Source: Hetaerina americana (Eukaryota; Arthropoda; Insecta; Odonata; Calopterygidae). Taken from it: 64,000 bases of DNA. The notes beneath the pieces are model-generated. The model ran no database searches, had not been told where the DNA came from, and saw only the letters and a list, made by a program, of their open reading frames with translations. The stretch covers positions 10,551,110 to 10,615,109 of the forward strand of contig JAKTNV010000014.1 in the NCBI GenBank assembly GCA_022747635.1, read 5' to 3'. How positions within the stretch are numbered: position 1 is the first letter of the stretch; every line of letters begins with the position of its first letter. Below are positions 1 to 12,935 of this stretch, in pieces. Made by a program: the position numbers and the translations under genes.

Positions 1-2400
1 GAAATTATTTCACGGGGCAATCTTGAAATCGCACACGTTTAGCCTCTCGCTCTTTCAGAACGCCAGCGTCCGCCGTAAGAGTATTCTTATCGTAACTTTT
101 TCCGTCGAGCCGTGATCGCCGCTGAAGCGATATTGCCTTCAACATCCCAAGTACCCTTCTGCAGCATTCAGTAGCGCTATTCCTTCCCAGCGCATAGTCC
201 GCGGTGGAGCCGGAAAAGTTACGATCTATGCTGCATGCGGAATGAGAAATGGAGGCTGCGGTGAATTGGAAAAAATAATGGAAGCAGTGCATCAGGTTTC
301 CATAGAACCGTGGGGGGGGGATGGTTGACAACCCAAGTGGCCCCCGCCGGAGTGCGTTGGCGTTTCTTTTGCCGGTCTCGTAGTCGTCACTCGCCGGGAG
401 AGGATCGTTTCCTCTGAATGAGCTCAATTGATGATGAGTGGAGGGAGGGAGGAGGGGTAGATCGGTGGAAGTGGGGAGGGAGATTATGCGGAGAGAGGGA
501 TATATGAAGTTTTTTCAAGGATCCCGTGTGACTCGCAGAACACGGGTTGCCTGTGAGAACGCAGTTGGAGTTGGTTTACTGACGGATTTCCTGGGTCGCC
601 CGTGCAGGCGTTGAAGTCTTTTCTTCTCTGTTGCTCTCTCTCTCTCTTATGTTGTGTTTCTTCGGAAATTAACCTTTTGGGTAACCTATTCTATAAAGGG
701 AATCGAAAATTATCATGTCTCGTGACTGTGATATCCGATTCAGACTTATATCTTCGGAATTTCAACAAGGAGTGAGAAAAGTTGAAGTCTTCGGAATGGT
801 AGAAACATTGACAGTCTAAGATTCAGGAAATTAAGACCTATCGGCGGGGGGTCTCCGGGAAACTTTAAGGGGACGTCTCACTCCGTGGGCTCAGAACATG
901 AGGGGAATCGAGACCTAATGCGGAAGGGACTTAGGGAACGGGATATCTGGTTGCATCGGTATTTTGACTTAGGATTGCGAGGTAAAGGAACTCGCGTGGC
1001 GTCGGAGAATGGATGTTTCCGTGATTTGTGTAAAAAGTTTCACATTTGCACGATCTGTTGTCAGGAATCAGCACGCCTCGATCACGTGTAAAAGATAGAA
1101 ACTTCCGTAGACCCGGGAAACTTTCGAAATTAATGTTGGTCTCGTCTCACTCCTAGGAGCCATAATAATAAGTTAAATTATTTAAGTATCGCCAGATAAA
1201 TTATTTAAGACACGTTTATAATTTCTATCGCCGTATTTAGAATATAAATTAAGGAGGGGTCAAAACTTTTTTGTTCTTCTTTTCATCCTCAGGTTGGTTT
1301 ATGAATAGTTTTGGAATTGGAGGTATTTTAGAAAAGAGATTCAATTAATGCTTATTGACTAGATTATGACCAGGGGATCTCTTATTATATCAGCGGGGAG
1401 TTTGTTCGCTTGCATTTTAAGAAATCTTTTCGAGATCCAGAAATGTTCCCCCTGTCTCTTACTAAAATAAACTTAAGGAGTCTTGTTTGAGGAAGATATT
1501 GGCTTCGAGTGCCCTTTCAAAGAACGACTACAGCGCCGTATTTTTTTTATTTGGAATGCTCCCCACTTTTGGTACCGTCGTTTGACAGGCATCGTCTCCC
1601 ACAAAGCAGATAAAAGCTCCCTCATCTTAACAGTTGGCTAGTGCGGGTGTGGGAAGCACATGAGTGACTCATGCAAACGACCAAAAAGAGAGAGGAGATA
1701 TGAAATCATTGGGTGGGGATGTGTGTAGTCCTGTGCATATACTTCTTACTCTCCCGAGGCGGAGAAGATAAGGGACCCAGTTTTGGATGAGTGCAGTTTC
1801 AGGAAGAATGGGGTATTTATAACCGTGGCAGTTTAATGCTTCACACAGCTAGGCCCGAAGTGAGCTTTCTTTTTTCTCAGTCGTGCGATTTATATTTAAC
1901 TCAATTTTCACGTTATCTCTGTCGGAAGGTGTGTTTGTTACAAGTTATTTGGACGAAGAGGAGAGCACCGCCGACAGCCGGATGTACATCTCATATCTAC
2001 CCTTGGATTTATCATATTTACAGCGGGTGTTCTGCTGATGTAGACTTGCTTTCCTGTCCAGGGAAATGGCCATTTCCTACGTCGCCTAACCCATCTCTCA
2101 CTCTTCAGTTTTGGACCCATCAATGCCATGAAGCTCGCTATACGCTAGACATACTTAAACTGGTACTTAATAAGACGCTATTGGCTTTATTTTGTTACTC
2201 AAGGAATTCGTTTGGGATAAAATACTTTGGTGAAATCCGCCCTTAAATAATTCATTTGTCGCGATATGATATATAATAATAATAACAGCTAATGTAATGA
2301 GAGGTTTACTCGGGGGCATTCATCCCAATTTTCATAGTGGCCTTTCAGCCGGTGGGGAAGTGCGCATGCGACTTCGTGACGCAGCCCATAGGTTCCATTG
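1..2400. other. Unassigned DNA, no supported gene
   Basis: I see no recognisable protein, RNA gene or repeat here. The open frames (for example a 140-codon one on the minus strand in the first 430 bases and a 151-codon one at 1791-2246) have no domain, no family resemblance and no splice context. The stretch lies upstream of the phosphatase exon at 8161 and could be intron or 5' flank of that gene. Small low-complexity spots include a run of nine or more G near 311 and a short CT repeat near 632-648. Confidence 0.5.
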
Positions 2401-2419
2401 TCGCAGGCGTCCTTGTAAG

Positions 2420-3900
2420 GCATTGCAATGGTGAGACCGCATTTTCTGCCCAGGCGTCGAGGTATATTTTTCTCTCGCGGTGACATACCTATATCCCCTT
2501 TCCCACCGTCGTGCTTACTTCCTTCTCCCCTTGCCGGGTTCTGTTTCTTCTTCCATGAGAAAAAGTCCCCTCCCCCCCTCCTCTCCGTTCCCAGCATCAT
2601 TGGCTCCGATCCGTCGCCTACTCAGATCTCTCCTGCATCTCTTTCGTCGCCCCGATCCCGAGGAGCACTCGCTCGCCACCTCCCTTCCTTCTATCCTCTT
2701 CACTTCTTATCTCGTCCCTCACCCTATCTTCTCTCTCTCTCTCTATTGCTTTAAATCTTGCTTAAGTACAAGAACCCTTATAAGAATTAGGGGTCTTGGT
2801 GATCTGGATTTCACCCCGCGATTCGGTCTTCACACGATCGTCACTCACTAGTAGGGTTGTTACGTTAATCTAATCACTATGTTGAGATTGAAAATGACAC
2901 ATGACTTGGTTCCCATATTTTCATCACCAGAGGTGCAATGAAATATGATCATATTTCTACTTTCTAAAAAACACCAGCGAAAGAATGACCAAGCGACGCA
3001 ATCAATGACGGAGATTTTTTTCTTCTCGTCCCAAAATCCTTAGCAGTTGTGTTCCGGTATGGTAAATTTGCGTTCCAGCTAGCTACGTAGACAAATTATG
3101 TATTGTTTAAATATAATTCCGGTTAATTGCGTTTCTGATCAGAATATCTGGTGTTTGCTCAAATGTCATTTCCCTAGAACGATTTCCACCTCCCTTTTCC
3201 TGATGTTGCTCAGGGTATGGAAGTCCTCGTGCTGTTAGTTACCACTTCCCTCTCGTCCCGTTTACTACGCACCACCCCCGTGCTCTTTCCCCCTCACTTC
3301 CTCCTCCCCGACCCCCACCCACCCACCTCTCACATCCCCTCGACGTATCCGCTCTCTCCTCCCCTGCCTATCTCGGATCCCCCACGGCCCCCTTCAAACC
3401 CTTAGGCCGCCCACGCCCAAAATACAAGTCCCCCCTTAGAGTTTTGAGAGAGAAGAGGGGAGAGGGAAACAGCTTCCCTGGTCCACGACCGTGCACACCC
3501 ACGCAACCCCTCAGAAACACCCTCCCCCCTCGTCCCCCGTACTCTGAAAACGTCCCGACAGGACACTCCTGCGCATAGGAATTCCTTCACCATTCCATGA
3601 CTCACCAGCTTCCCACATTGCTCCCCCCTGTTGTGTGTGTCGACTTCCCAGCCCTTCAATCCATTCCCCCTTCAGCCAGCACCCGCTACCTTTCTCGTTC
3701 TCATCCCCCCCCCCGAACGTCGTCCCCTCCCTTTCGAGTATAAGCCTGTACTTCCACGCCACCCTATTCTCTCTCCCCCTTCCCCCAACCAAATTTTACT
3801 ACGCCTCCCCCTCTTCTCCCGATCCCCTCTCTCCACATTTTCATCCATCTCTCTTCACTCTCCTCCCACCCCCCTCAATCCCTCCATTCCAGATATAACT
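2420..3900. repeat. Pyrimidine-rich (C/T) low-complexity stretch
   Basis: The plus strand is strongly C/T-biased, densest at 2500-2750 and 3240-3890, with many runs of C separated by short T-rich words. The bias produces long Pro/Ser/Leu frames on the plus strand and Gly/Arg/Glu frames on the minus strand, which I read as artefacts of composition. Such tracts can form triplexes or, on the minus strand, G-quadruplexes. No gene is supported inside it. Confidence 0.6.
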
Positions 3901-6590
3901 GCGCTTGATGGCCTCCGTATGTTTTTTTACAAGTCTAACTTAAGCGCTTTCGGCTATTAAGTTTTTTTTATTCTACGTTCTCAGCCGTAAATCTTACGCA
4001 AGCCATTCTTCCCATACCACTTAATTGTTACCTAAGTGCGGTTTAGATCAGACTTTCAATCACGAGCACATAGGTATATGAGCCGTAAAAAGGTCCTTCA
4101 TTCAAAGAGGAGGTTTTTTCACGAAGTGACACACACTCCCGTATTCCGTCAGTGTATGACGTGTGATATCCTTTCGATTTTTGTTGTTGTTCGGATTCAA
4201 GCTCTCGTGGACGATTTTGCGATAGAGGAGGGAAATCATTATCATCACAGTGTATCATTGGTGTAGTAGTTTTTTATCGAGGATTTTCGGTTCGAGTTAT
4301 TTTTATAATACCCCTAAGCGGGGATTTTAAAAACATTTTACTTACTAAAACGTACGCAAGACATTATCTTCTCGATAATGGTGGATTGACAGCAAATTCT
4401 GACCCTGAACTTAAGATCTCTCCGTAAAATGTAGTTCAGTATGTTTACTCTGTTGCACGTTATGAGGTTCGATGTTACCGCAATTCTTTTGAGCTCTCGA
4501 AAATCCATCTCGTAAAAAGGACGTTCCTTCCAGTCGGGCCGATGAGAGGGGTCGATGGAAGGTGCATGCATACCAGGCACTCCGATCCAGGAGGGTATCA
4601 ATACTATTCTATTACAATCGACTATAAACTATTGCTGGCTTGGAAGACGGTGGTGGGGGAAATATTTTCACAGGGGGCCGTGTTTCGGCGGTCCTGAATT
4701 TCCTACTTAAGGGTCGTAAAAATACCTTTTTCCAACCGGGAAATCGATTTCCGCCTGGTGAGGATCATATTTTCCTACGGCTCCCAAGCTTTCTGAGCTT
4801 CCAGCCCCGTCAACGCCGCGTTCCCATACCTCTTGTGCATTCGATCCGGGTGAAATGGCGAAGCAATCCGGGCCTCGCCCTTTAAAGGTATGAATAAGTA
4901 CTCGTTTCAGGGAAGAAAACAAGCGAGCGGTCATTTCCGAACGTACGCAGGCATAACGACGTCCGCAATCTCTTGATCACTGGTCTCCAGCGCCCTTCAC
5001 ATCCGGCCGAGATCCGCACCCATTCGCCCGCCAGAGAGCCTGAGGTCGCGGAGCGTGTGCCGGAAGGTGCTCTTTAATAACCAGGCTGATGATCGCTGAT
5101 GGCTACGCGTTGGTTGCCCGTGCCATTCGGCCACTCGAAAGCGACAGCTAGCCGCAGCCTCCTCTCCCGAGTCCTGCAATCGACTCGTTGCGGGACAGCC
5201 ACCCTCCATGTCTCTCTCCTTCCGTAGTTGTACAGTTAGTGCCCCCGTGTTCCCCATTCCATCCCGACCTCCTCACAATTCTCTTCAAACCCCGTTGCTC
5301 ACCAATACCGTGCGATCGTTAGCAGTCTTTTATTATTTTTTTGTTTCGTTTTCATTCGCCGCTGCGGTAGTCGTACACGCTCCCGAGGAGAGTCTAGCCT
5401 GCACGTCCGTATTTCTCTCTCCCAGTTTTGTTGGTTTTTCAATATTACTGTTCCTCTTTTGTTTTTTCGCGGAAGGCGCATGCTCCCTTCCGCTGCCCGC
5501 CGCCCCCCCTTAGAAGGCCAATGAACCCGCCACGGTGCACGGACGATGCCGTGAGTTGTAATTGGCTCCCCCCAGGGTCCGTGCGCCGGCGTCTGGTTTA
5601 CATGGAATGGAGAGGGGGGCGCATGTGTGTGTGAGAGAGAGAGAGAGGGAGAAATGGAAGGTGAGGGGGATATCGAAATGGCCATGCTGTGTGAGTGGGG
5701 ATGTGGTGAGGGTCGTGGAGAGAAGAAACAATGGCACGCAAAGGGAACCTCGCGTGATGGCGCCATTGAGTGAATAACAAAAAGTTTCCGGGGAGTCACG
5801 CGGAGATCGATCGTCGATTAATCACTTGCCGATGGTCTCGTCAAATCTCGGTGCGATGGAAGCCGTGGATCTTCTCGGCCGCCCGAATGATGGAAATATA
5901 TTTCAACCTCATCCTTTTTTCGTTATGTGCCCCTTTTTACTCGTTATCGAATAATCACGAATGGATCAAGTGCGTGCTTTTCTTTTTCCAGTCCGGTGCC
6001 AAAAAAAGTGCTCGCAATCCCGCGATAATGGACAGTGGAAGTTAAATTTTTCCTTCCCACTCCTATGCCTTCCCTGATTTGAGTAAATAAATGCCCGCTG
6101 AAACTTAATGCCCGCAGTAAAAATAACCCGAGTATCATTCCCTCATCATATCAAAGCTTTGATGTCGGTAATAATTTCCTCGCCGAGGTTGGCCGTGCCC
6201 ATGGGGCGTGGATACGAATGCAAACTTTTTTCTGTCAAAAGCAAGGAAATATAATAGCTAATTAATATCGCAAAAAATATGCTGGTTAAACGATTCCAGT
6301 TCAACGCAATCTCTGCTAGCCGTGAAGCGCGAGTATGTTGGGTATTTCTCGATTCTTCCGCCATGTACCCAAATACTCCGCCTCGTGCAAATAAAGGCCT
6401 CCATTGTCACCACGACGGCGAAGGCATATTATGAAAGCGCATGATTCGTACTCGAAGGCTTAGTCATCCTCGGATGATTTTCCCCCACGGATTTGTTTCA
6501 TTTCCACCCCACCTTGCTCCCTAACTCCATCCCACCCTCCTTCACAGCACACGATATCTTTCGGTATTTTTTCGCCCTCTCGCGTGTTAG
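3901..6590. other. Unassigned DNA with short GC-rich islands
   Basis: No coding region is supported. The segment around 4640-5760 is GC-rich and CpG-rich compared with its neighbours, and it contains a short (GA)n run at about 5633-5647 directly after a GT run. It might be a promoter or first-exon region of the downstream phosphatase gene, but I found no splice sites, initiator or protein match that would show this. Confidence 0.4.
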
Positions 6591-6599
6591 GGAGTGCGA

Positions 6600-7200
6600 A
6601 GGTATTTCCGGATGAGGTATAGAGTATGGTCTGGAAGGGGTGTGGGGTTGGGAAATTAGTTGGTGGATGTGAGAAAGTATGGGGGTATGTATGCCTGGTT
6701 GTATTGTTTTGGGGAGGGTGGCGGTGACGGCAGCCGAGCGTGAGGAGGGTGGGAGGCAGTGGAAGGGGGTTGTGGGGCTGGGAATCGAGAGATGGGTGGG
6801 GCGGGGAGGATATTATCGGGGTAGGGTGAGAGCAAGCCCGTCGTCATGGGAACGGCTGCGTGCCGACGCTTCTCTTCCTCGTGCAACCGCCCTCCCCTTT
6901 TGCCTTTGACCCACCCTCCTTTCTCCCCTCGGTATTCCGTTTTCACTAATTTCCTCCCCGAACCCCGGCCCGACTTCCCCTTTCCCTCCTCCCTCGCCCC
7001 CGGGATCCCTCCCCCATCTCGTCCCTCCATCTCAGTCATCCCTCTCTCCCAGACACCCAATTCCGTCGAACTCTGAGCCACCCCCGCCCACGCACCCTAG
7101 TCCCCGTCGTTTCCAACCCCACCTTCCAGCACCGCTTTCGGCCCTATTCCCCCCTCCTCCTCATGTCCACAATATTCCCCCGTACCCTTCCCCCGACTCT
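6600..7200. repeat. Adjacent G-rich and C-rich skewed blocks
   Basis: About 6600-6850 is G-rich on the plus strand and 6890-7190 is C-rich, so the strand skew flips sharply near 6870. The G-rich block has many runs of three or more G and could form G-quadruplexes. The open frames across both blocks (Pro/Ser-rich or Gly/Arg-rich) follow from the skew and I do not call them genes. Confidence 0.5.
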
Positions 7201-8139
7201 TCTTCCCCATTGCACCCCTGGAAAAAATCGCCCTGAATTTTCGGCGTTCGGTTGTTTTTATTTAAGCTATTTCTTTTCGGATTCGTTGATCGTGATTGTT
7301 TGGTTGTTGTGTCTGATCGAACTCTTATATCGGCACGTTCCAGCAGACAAAATGGAAAGAAATGAAAAAAGTGTAAATACCTTAATGGCGGTTTCTCACT
7401 TGGTTCGGTACATTTTGTTTTTATTTTTGAGGTCGAACATGCCGCGATCACGATCGTGAGGCTGTGCGGGGATTTGTTTGCGAATCAGAATTGTTGTCAC
7501 ACAGTGCCTACTCCCGATAGTGGGGCACGTCGCTTGTTATCTCCGTACGGGATCTACGACCTTATGAACGAACTAGGTGCAAGGATTCCAGGAGAGAAAA
7601 ATTTCCATCGCTGAAGTGGAATTTAAATTCCAGACCTCGGATTGAGTCTCACCTGCGGTGCAATAATGATAATGGGGATGCAAAGCATTAATTCTCACCC
7701 AATTATTTGCCTGATATGTGAAGTGAAATGTTTAATGAAGATTTTCTATTTGCAAAATAGTTTGCCACTTTAAAAAAATACTTTAGCCTTATCACTATTG
7801 TTTTATTGGTATCACTTTTTTGCAAATTAATTTTTACCTCGTGTAGAGTTTGAGTAATAGTTTTTCCCGTGTATGGTTTTCGTGCAAGATTATAAAATTA
7901 ATTTTTTAGGCTGTTCATTTTTCAAATATTTAAACTTTCAAAGCTTTAAACTTCGATCCCCAAATTACCATTCAAGATCAGTTATGTACTTTTAAAAAGA
8001 GAAATTCCAGCATTGAAAAAAAATTGTATTCCTTCATTCCTTTAAGATTTATGCTTTATTTTATTATTTCCTCGTCTATTACTAAATAGTGTTTTCTCTC
8101 AGTAATTCCTATTTACATTCACTGATTATTAACCGAAGT

Positions 8140-8160
8140 CTCCTTTTTCTTCATTTGCAG
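8140..8160 (+). other. Splice acceptor of the phosphatase last exon
   Basis: A pyrimidine-rich run ends in TTCATTTGCAG at 8150-8160, a good U2-type 3' splice site. The downstream frame opens two bases into the exon, so the intron is phase 1. The split codon ends in AC, which would give Asp if the previous exon ends in G. That fits the Asp-Glu-Ala-Arg run usually found just before the catalytic loop in this family. Confidence 0.75.
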
Positions 8161-8681
8161 ACGAGGCCCGAGCTTCTGGGAGTCGCGTGCTGGTCCATTG
8201 TCAGGCCGGCGTCTCGCGATCTCCGACCATCTGCATCGCTTACCTCATGCGCCACCGCCTCTTGCCCATGGCTGAGGCTTACCGAAGGGTGAAGAGGCGC
8301 CGCCCCATTATCGCACCCAACTTCAACTTCATGGGACAGTTACTGGAGCTGGAGCAGGGACTGAGCCTTCCCAAGGCACCCTCCCCCCCGTCGGCGCCCG
8401 AAATCCCCGACGCCGCCGCACCCGAGGCCGTGGTGGTGGTCGTGGCGGAGCCCACCGTCACGTCGGAGCTCCAAGGGCCCGAGCTGGAGGTGGCGAGGGC
8501 GGACGACAGCCCTGACAAGGGCTCCGCGCCTATGGGCGAATGCTGGGCAGCAGAAGGCGGTCTGGCGGCGGCCCCCCCGCGAAGCGATCACGAGACCACG
8601 GTTACGAGTCAGGGGGAAGAACCCCCCCGGTGGGCGGGGGCCAGCGTGGATGAGGAGGCGATTGAGTGCGGTGTCGTATGA
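8161..8681 (+). CDS. Dual-specificity MAP-kinase phosphatase, last coding exon
   Basis: This exon encodes the C-terminal half of a dual-specificity phosphatase catalytic domain and a long tail. Such enzymes remove phosphate from both Thr and Tyr of the MAP-kinase activation loop, usually in the nucleus. The exon opens with E-A-R-A-S-G-S-R, then the strand before the active site, then the signature [10 protein letters not shown], which carries the catalytic Cys and the phosphate-binding Arg of the C-X5-R loop. It continues with the helix ICIAYLMRH, the [12 protein letters not shown] segment and the conserved [14 protein letters not shown] end of the domain. About 105 residues rich in Ala, Pro, Glu and Val follow, with no domain I know, ending at TGA 8679-8681. 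The N-terminal rhodanese-like domain and first half of the catalytic domain must lie in earlier exons not recognised here. The closest families from memory are DUSP1/2/4/5, DUSP10 and insect Puckered; I cannot choose among them. GC content is far above the surroundings. Confidence 0.88.
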
Positions 8682-9440
8682 TCGCGGCTCCGCCCGGGGC
8701 GGAAACGGCCCCGCCCCCCGCGCAAGAAGCGCCGAAGTTTTGTGTCGTCGTCACCCCCCCGCACTCATGAAGAAAGCGTGTGCACCAAGAAGTGAGAGAG
8801 ACATCGTATTTTTTTCCTCCTCGCGTCACAAATTTTTTTTTTTAAACTAAGGTCCTCTTTTTATCCACGATTATGCATCAGGATTGCATAAGGACGTTAA
8901 CGACTTTGATTACTGTGGGAAGCTTTATTTTTTCTAAGAAAATGACAATATGAGAACGATCACCTTCAAATTAGTGCGTGTTTTTTCCGTTCTTGTAAGG
9001 TGGTGTACATAACAATATTATTATTATTTTTTTCTTCTCGAAGAAAGTTTCATTGCCTAGAAGCGTGGAATATTATTATTAACTGAGGGCAGTTTTGTTT
9101 TTCCTGAGCTAAAATATCGTGCCTTAATTTATTTTCAGAAATATTGTTTGAGGTATGGTGAGAGGATATTGAAAAAAATTTCCTAACAGCAGACCTTTTT
9201 TTTTTAGACTTTTCTTGCTGTGAAGGAATGAGAGAATATTGTAAACTCATGGTATATAATGAAAATGGATACGAGAGGTTGTGTATGCTGTTTTGTTTGC
9301 AATTCAAAATTGGCAACTATGGAAGAAATATGCAGCTGAAGTACCTCGCAGAATTAGTGGTATTTGATGGGAGCTTTTATTTTCGCTAATTTGATGGAAT
9401 TTTATCCACAAATGAGAATAAATGCACTGGTAGCAGAGAC
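8682..9440 (+). promoter_or_regulatory. Probable 3' UTR with poly(A) signal
   Basis: The sequence after the phosphatase stop codon becomes T-rich and AT-rich within about 130 bases and holds no other gene. The first clear AATAAA is at 9417-9422, which would give a 3' UTR of about 750 bases. Later AATAAA hexamers at 12836-12841 and 12928-12933 could serve longer isoforms. The assignment rests on position and composition only. Confidence 0.5.
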
Positions 9441-12400
9441 TCAAGTGTGAACTTTCAAGTCGCGACTGGCAACATGGAACTTTGAAGAGTTAGTACTCTT
9501 TCATTTTGAGTTTACATGACGTGAGAGAGAGAGAATGTGTCCATGAAGAAGACATTGTGTTTTTAAAACCTGATGAAGGACTGGGTTAACAGTTTTTTTT
9601 TTGGAAATTTTGCTCTCAGGAACAAGTTTGTAATTTTAAATATCTCACCTTCTGTTTTTGTATCTTACCACAAACTTACCATCACCTCTCAAGTGCATAG
9701 TGTGAACCCACATGGTATCTTACCTTCTACATGGAGCCTTGAAAAGATTGGAGAAATGTCATCTGTGATTGATTTTGTGTATATGTGTGTCCTGTTTTGG
9801 ATGCTCAAAAATCAGCACTACTCCAGAATGAATTTGACTTTCATCAATGAACAATTCACATCAGCTATCCATGAATATGCCATTGGTTGGCTGTTATAAC
9901 TTTCATTCAATGAACAGTGTCTCTCTGCTATAGAGGAGGTTGGACCCAGGGAAACATAACAATCAACTGTCTGTTTTGCTAGTGGTCTTTTCTCCGTGAG
10001 TGTCATAAGGGTTTTATTTTTTGTCCATTTTATGCATTTTTTGAAAATTCTAAACTCAGCCATGGTTAAAAATGCACATTTGTATGAAATTTTATAGTAG
10101 AGCAAGTCGTGTATGAAAAATTTAATCTGTATGAGCTATCCAGAAAAGTACGAGGTGGGCGGGAGATGCCTTTTCTTGGCCGTAATATCAAAATAAGAGC
10201 AGTGCTGCTCTTAAACTTTTGGTTGTATCTTTCTGTATTGTGTACAGTTTTTTGAGGTCAACCAAAAGCTTTTTTTTAATGAGCGCATGCTTTCAGACAG
10301 AAAACATATCTTGAGGTCCTCTGAAAAGGCCCTTCTCATTCATGTGTATTTATATGCATAGAACCATGATGCAAATGGTTTTACTGTTTCTGGCTCTTTA
10401 ATTAACCTTGTTGGAAGTGTCTCATGTTAGTGTGTCATGAAAGCAGAAAATTGGTGTATTAGATGATAATAATGGAAGAGTGTGAAATTCCTGGTCTTTT
10501 AAGTGTTTAGGGAAGTCATGGCAGGTTTTTAAAAATTCCAATGCCTTTCTGACATATCCTGTTTACAAGTATGTTCAAATTCTTGTTGTGAAGGTTGGCG
10601 TATGCATATCAAAAAGTCATTCATTGGCATTTTGTGAAATTTGAATCAAACTGGTTGAAGTGATTGAAAGAAGGTTATTTGCATGTCTGTTGAGAGTTGT
10701 GTTCTGTTTGTAGTGTGTGTTTTTGATAACACATTGGCTTGAAAACTCTTTAAAGACACTTTCCTATAAAATGAGTAAAAAGGTCAAGGTGTACAAGCAA
10801 ATGGCTTATTGCATGCTTTGGTCATATTATAAATTTGTTAGTCTTCTGTGAGCATTCGGAGAACCTCAAAAGGGCTAATAATACTAATTCGGTCCTAGAT
10901 ATCACTAAATACGGAGGCATCTTCAACTTGTTTTACCTCATAATTCATTGAGTACCTTTTTCACTGAATATTGTGAACTACATATATACATTTTTGAGTG
11001 CAAAGTATTTTGATATGCTTTCAATAACCCCTTGAATACATTGTGATATTTTTGAGTTTAAAATAGAAGATTGTGAAACCTGAATTGATTGACGGTGGCT
11101 TGCAGCCCATGGCTGGCCAAAACCTGTCAATGAAATCTTGTATGTACTCTTCAATATCCCTAATTCAGTGCATGCTTCATTATTTTGCCAATGGCTTAAG
11201 GTCAAATCCAGAATGTATCGAAGGACAGTTTGACACAGCTGTCCTTATAACCATGGCAATGACAGAAATAGCATTCAGGATGCAGTTTAGTCTACATCGG
11301 CCTAATTTTTGACTTGGTCTTTAGACAGAGTTTGTATGGGAATTGCATGCCTCTACATTACTTTAAGAAAACAGCCGGAAACTGTGAGGTAGCTGTTGAA
11401 CAGAGGTGCGGCAATCAATCTCATTTAAAAGATCATATTACTGCAAATCTCTTTAGATCAACTACATGTGAGGACAGGCACACAATATTAAAGTATCAGA
11501 CAGCATAGAGAGGGAATGAATTGGAACTCTGACCCTGAATTATTGATGATTTCAATATACTCATTGCATTCATTGATTTGCAGTAGGTGTTTTTGTGTCC
11601 TGTGTCATTTCTCCCTGTCTTCAAATCTTTGTTTGGTGCCTGTAAAGAAGGTTACCGAATTTAGAGAATCCATTTGGAACCTTTAAACTACATTGATTTG
11701 GTGATTGATAGCAATCCGGTTCTGACTGATGTCTTCCATTTGGAGCAGTGCTTGTCACATAAGATGCAACAGTTGCTGAAATCTGGGTTTTCCATGTAGC
11801 CTAAACCATGAGCAATGTCTCCCCTTTCAGTTTCCCTTCACCCCCACTAGCTCCTCAAAATTCTACATGCCATTTTTCATTCCATTCACATGAAAACAGC
11901 TTGTTTCAATGGAAACTGCTTTGAGAGAATAGATGCTTCATGTACATGAATGTACATTAAATGGAGCATCCCAAACGTTGGGAAAAATTAATTCCTTAGC
12001 CATCAGAAAAAATGGTTGCATGTTTTCAAATGGAAGAGTTACTTCATAGGTATCCGATAATTATTATTTATATCTATTGGATAGATTTGTGGAAAATGAG
12101 ATTTACTGGATTTATTTTGTGTCCCCTTTAGTACTCTATTCTCGTGATTGATCCCTTATAATATGGAGCAGGGATCTTATGATTTCAAGGAATTTTTATT
12201 TATTTTTAACTTTAAAAGAGCCACATATTGTAACTGAAAAATATTGTCAGCACCTTGTAAAATTTTCTTGTTTTTTGGACATGAGTAGTTAACAAATGGT
12301 TTATTAATGTAGAAATGTTTATAAGAAGTGTATACCATTTACTTGATCATTTATATTAATTTCTCTTCTCGCTGATTATATTTTTTCTTTTTTTTTCTCA

Positions 12401-12935
12401 AATGGATTGATGTATCACAGTAGGGGTTTAATGAGCCAGAGGAGGCAGGAAGTCATGCTCTTGTTTTTACTTAGTGATTTCTGTTAGAGGTTGCAATGTT
12501 TAGTCCTGTTTTTGGTTTTCAGTATGACTATGATCATATGAAGGTCATGTATTTTCTTTTCCTGTTCCTACGACCATGTATATAACCTGCTAATAATATC
12601 TTTAGTACACAAGCACAACGCTTTTGGTTAATGAGAGCAAGAATGGGTTGCAGATAATTCAATGCCCATTATCTGTATGAAATAAGAAAGATGTTTATTG
12701 GCCATTTTCACCAGTTTCAGCCATCCTGTGCCTGCTGGTATTATAGTGTGTCACTGGAGAAAGGAATTTGGTGATTCAAAGTCTAGTCCTATATATATAG
12801 TGTTGTAATATTAATACTATTATGATTTTTTTCTGAATAAAAGGAAGGCTGTGTTATATAAGGAATCATTTGTTTTTATTTCGTAATATTTCATACCCAT
12901 GAATATAGTTGCCTTATGTATACTCCTAATAAATA
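9441..12935 (+). other. Repeat-poor AT-rich stretch, possible long 3' UTR
   Basis: There is no convincing gene here and, unlike the rest of the window, no recognisable transposon. T is enriched on the plus strand. The nonamer TTATTTATT occurs at 12196-12204. In vertebrate early-response mRNAs, including those of MAP-kinase phosphatases, such AU-rich elements speed mRNA decay. Two AATAAA hexamers lie at 12836 and 12928, where this composition ends. A long alternative 3' UTR of the phosphatase would explain these points; ordinary intergenic DNA is the alternative. Confidence 0.3.

Noticed and set aside
5..427. 140-codon open frame on the minus strand at the window start
   Set aside because: No domain, signal or family resemblance. 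The frame is of a length expected by chance in GC-rich DNA.
2428..3960. Several Pro/Ser/Leu-rich open frames
   Set aside because: They overlap each other in different frames, follow the C/T skew, and have no motif or splice context.
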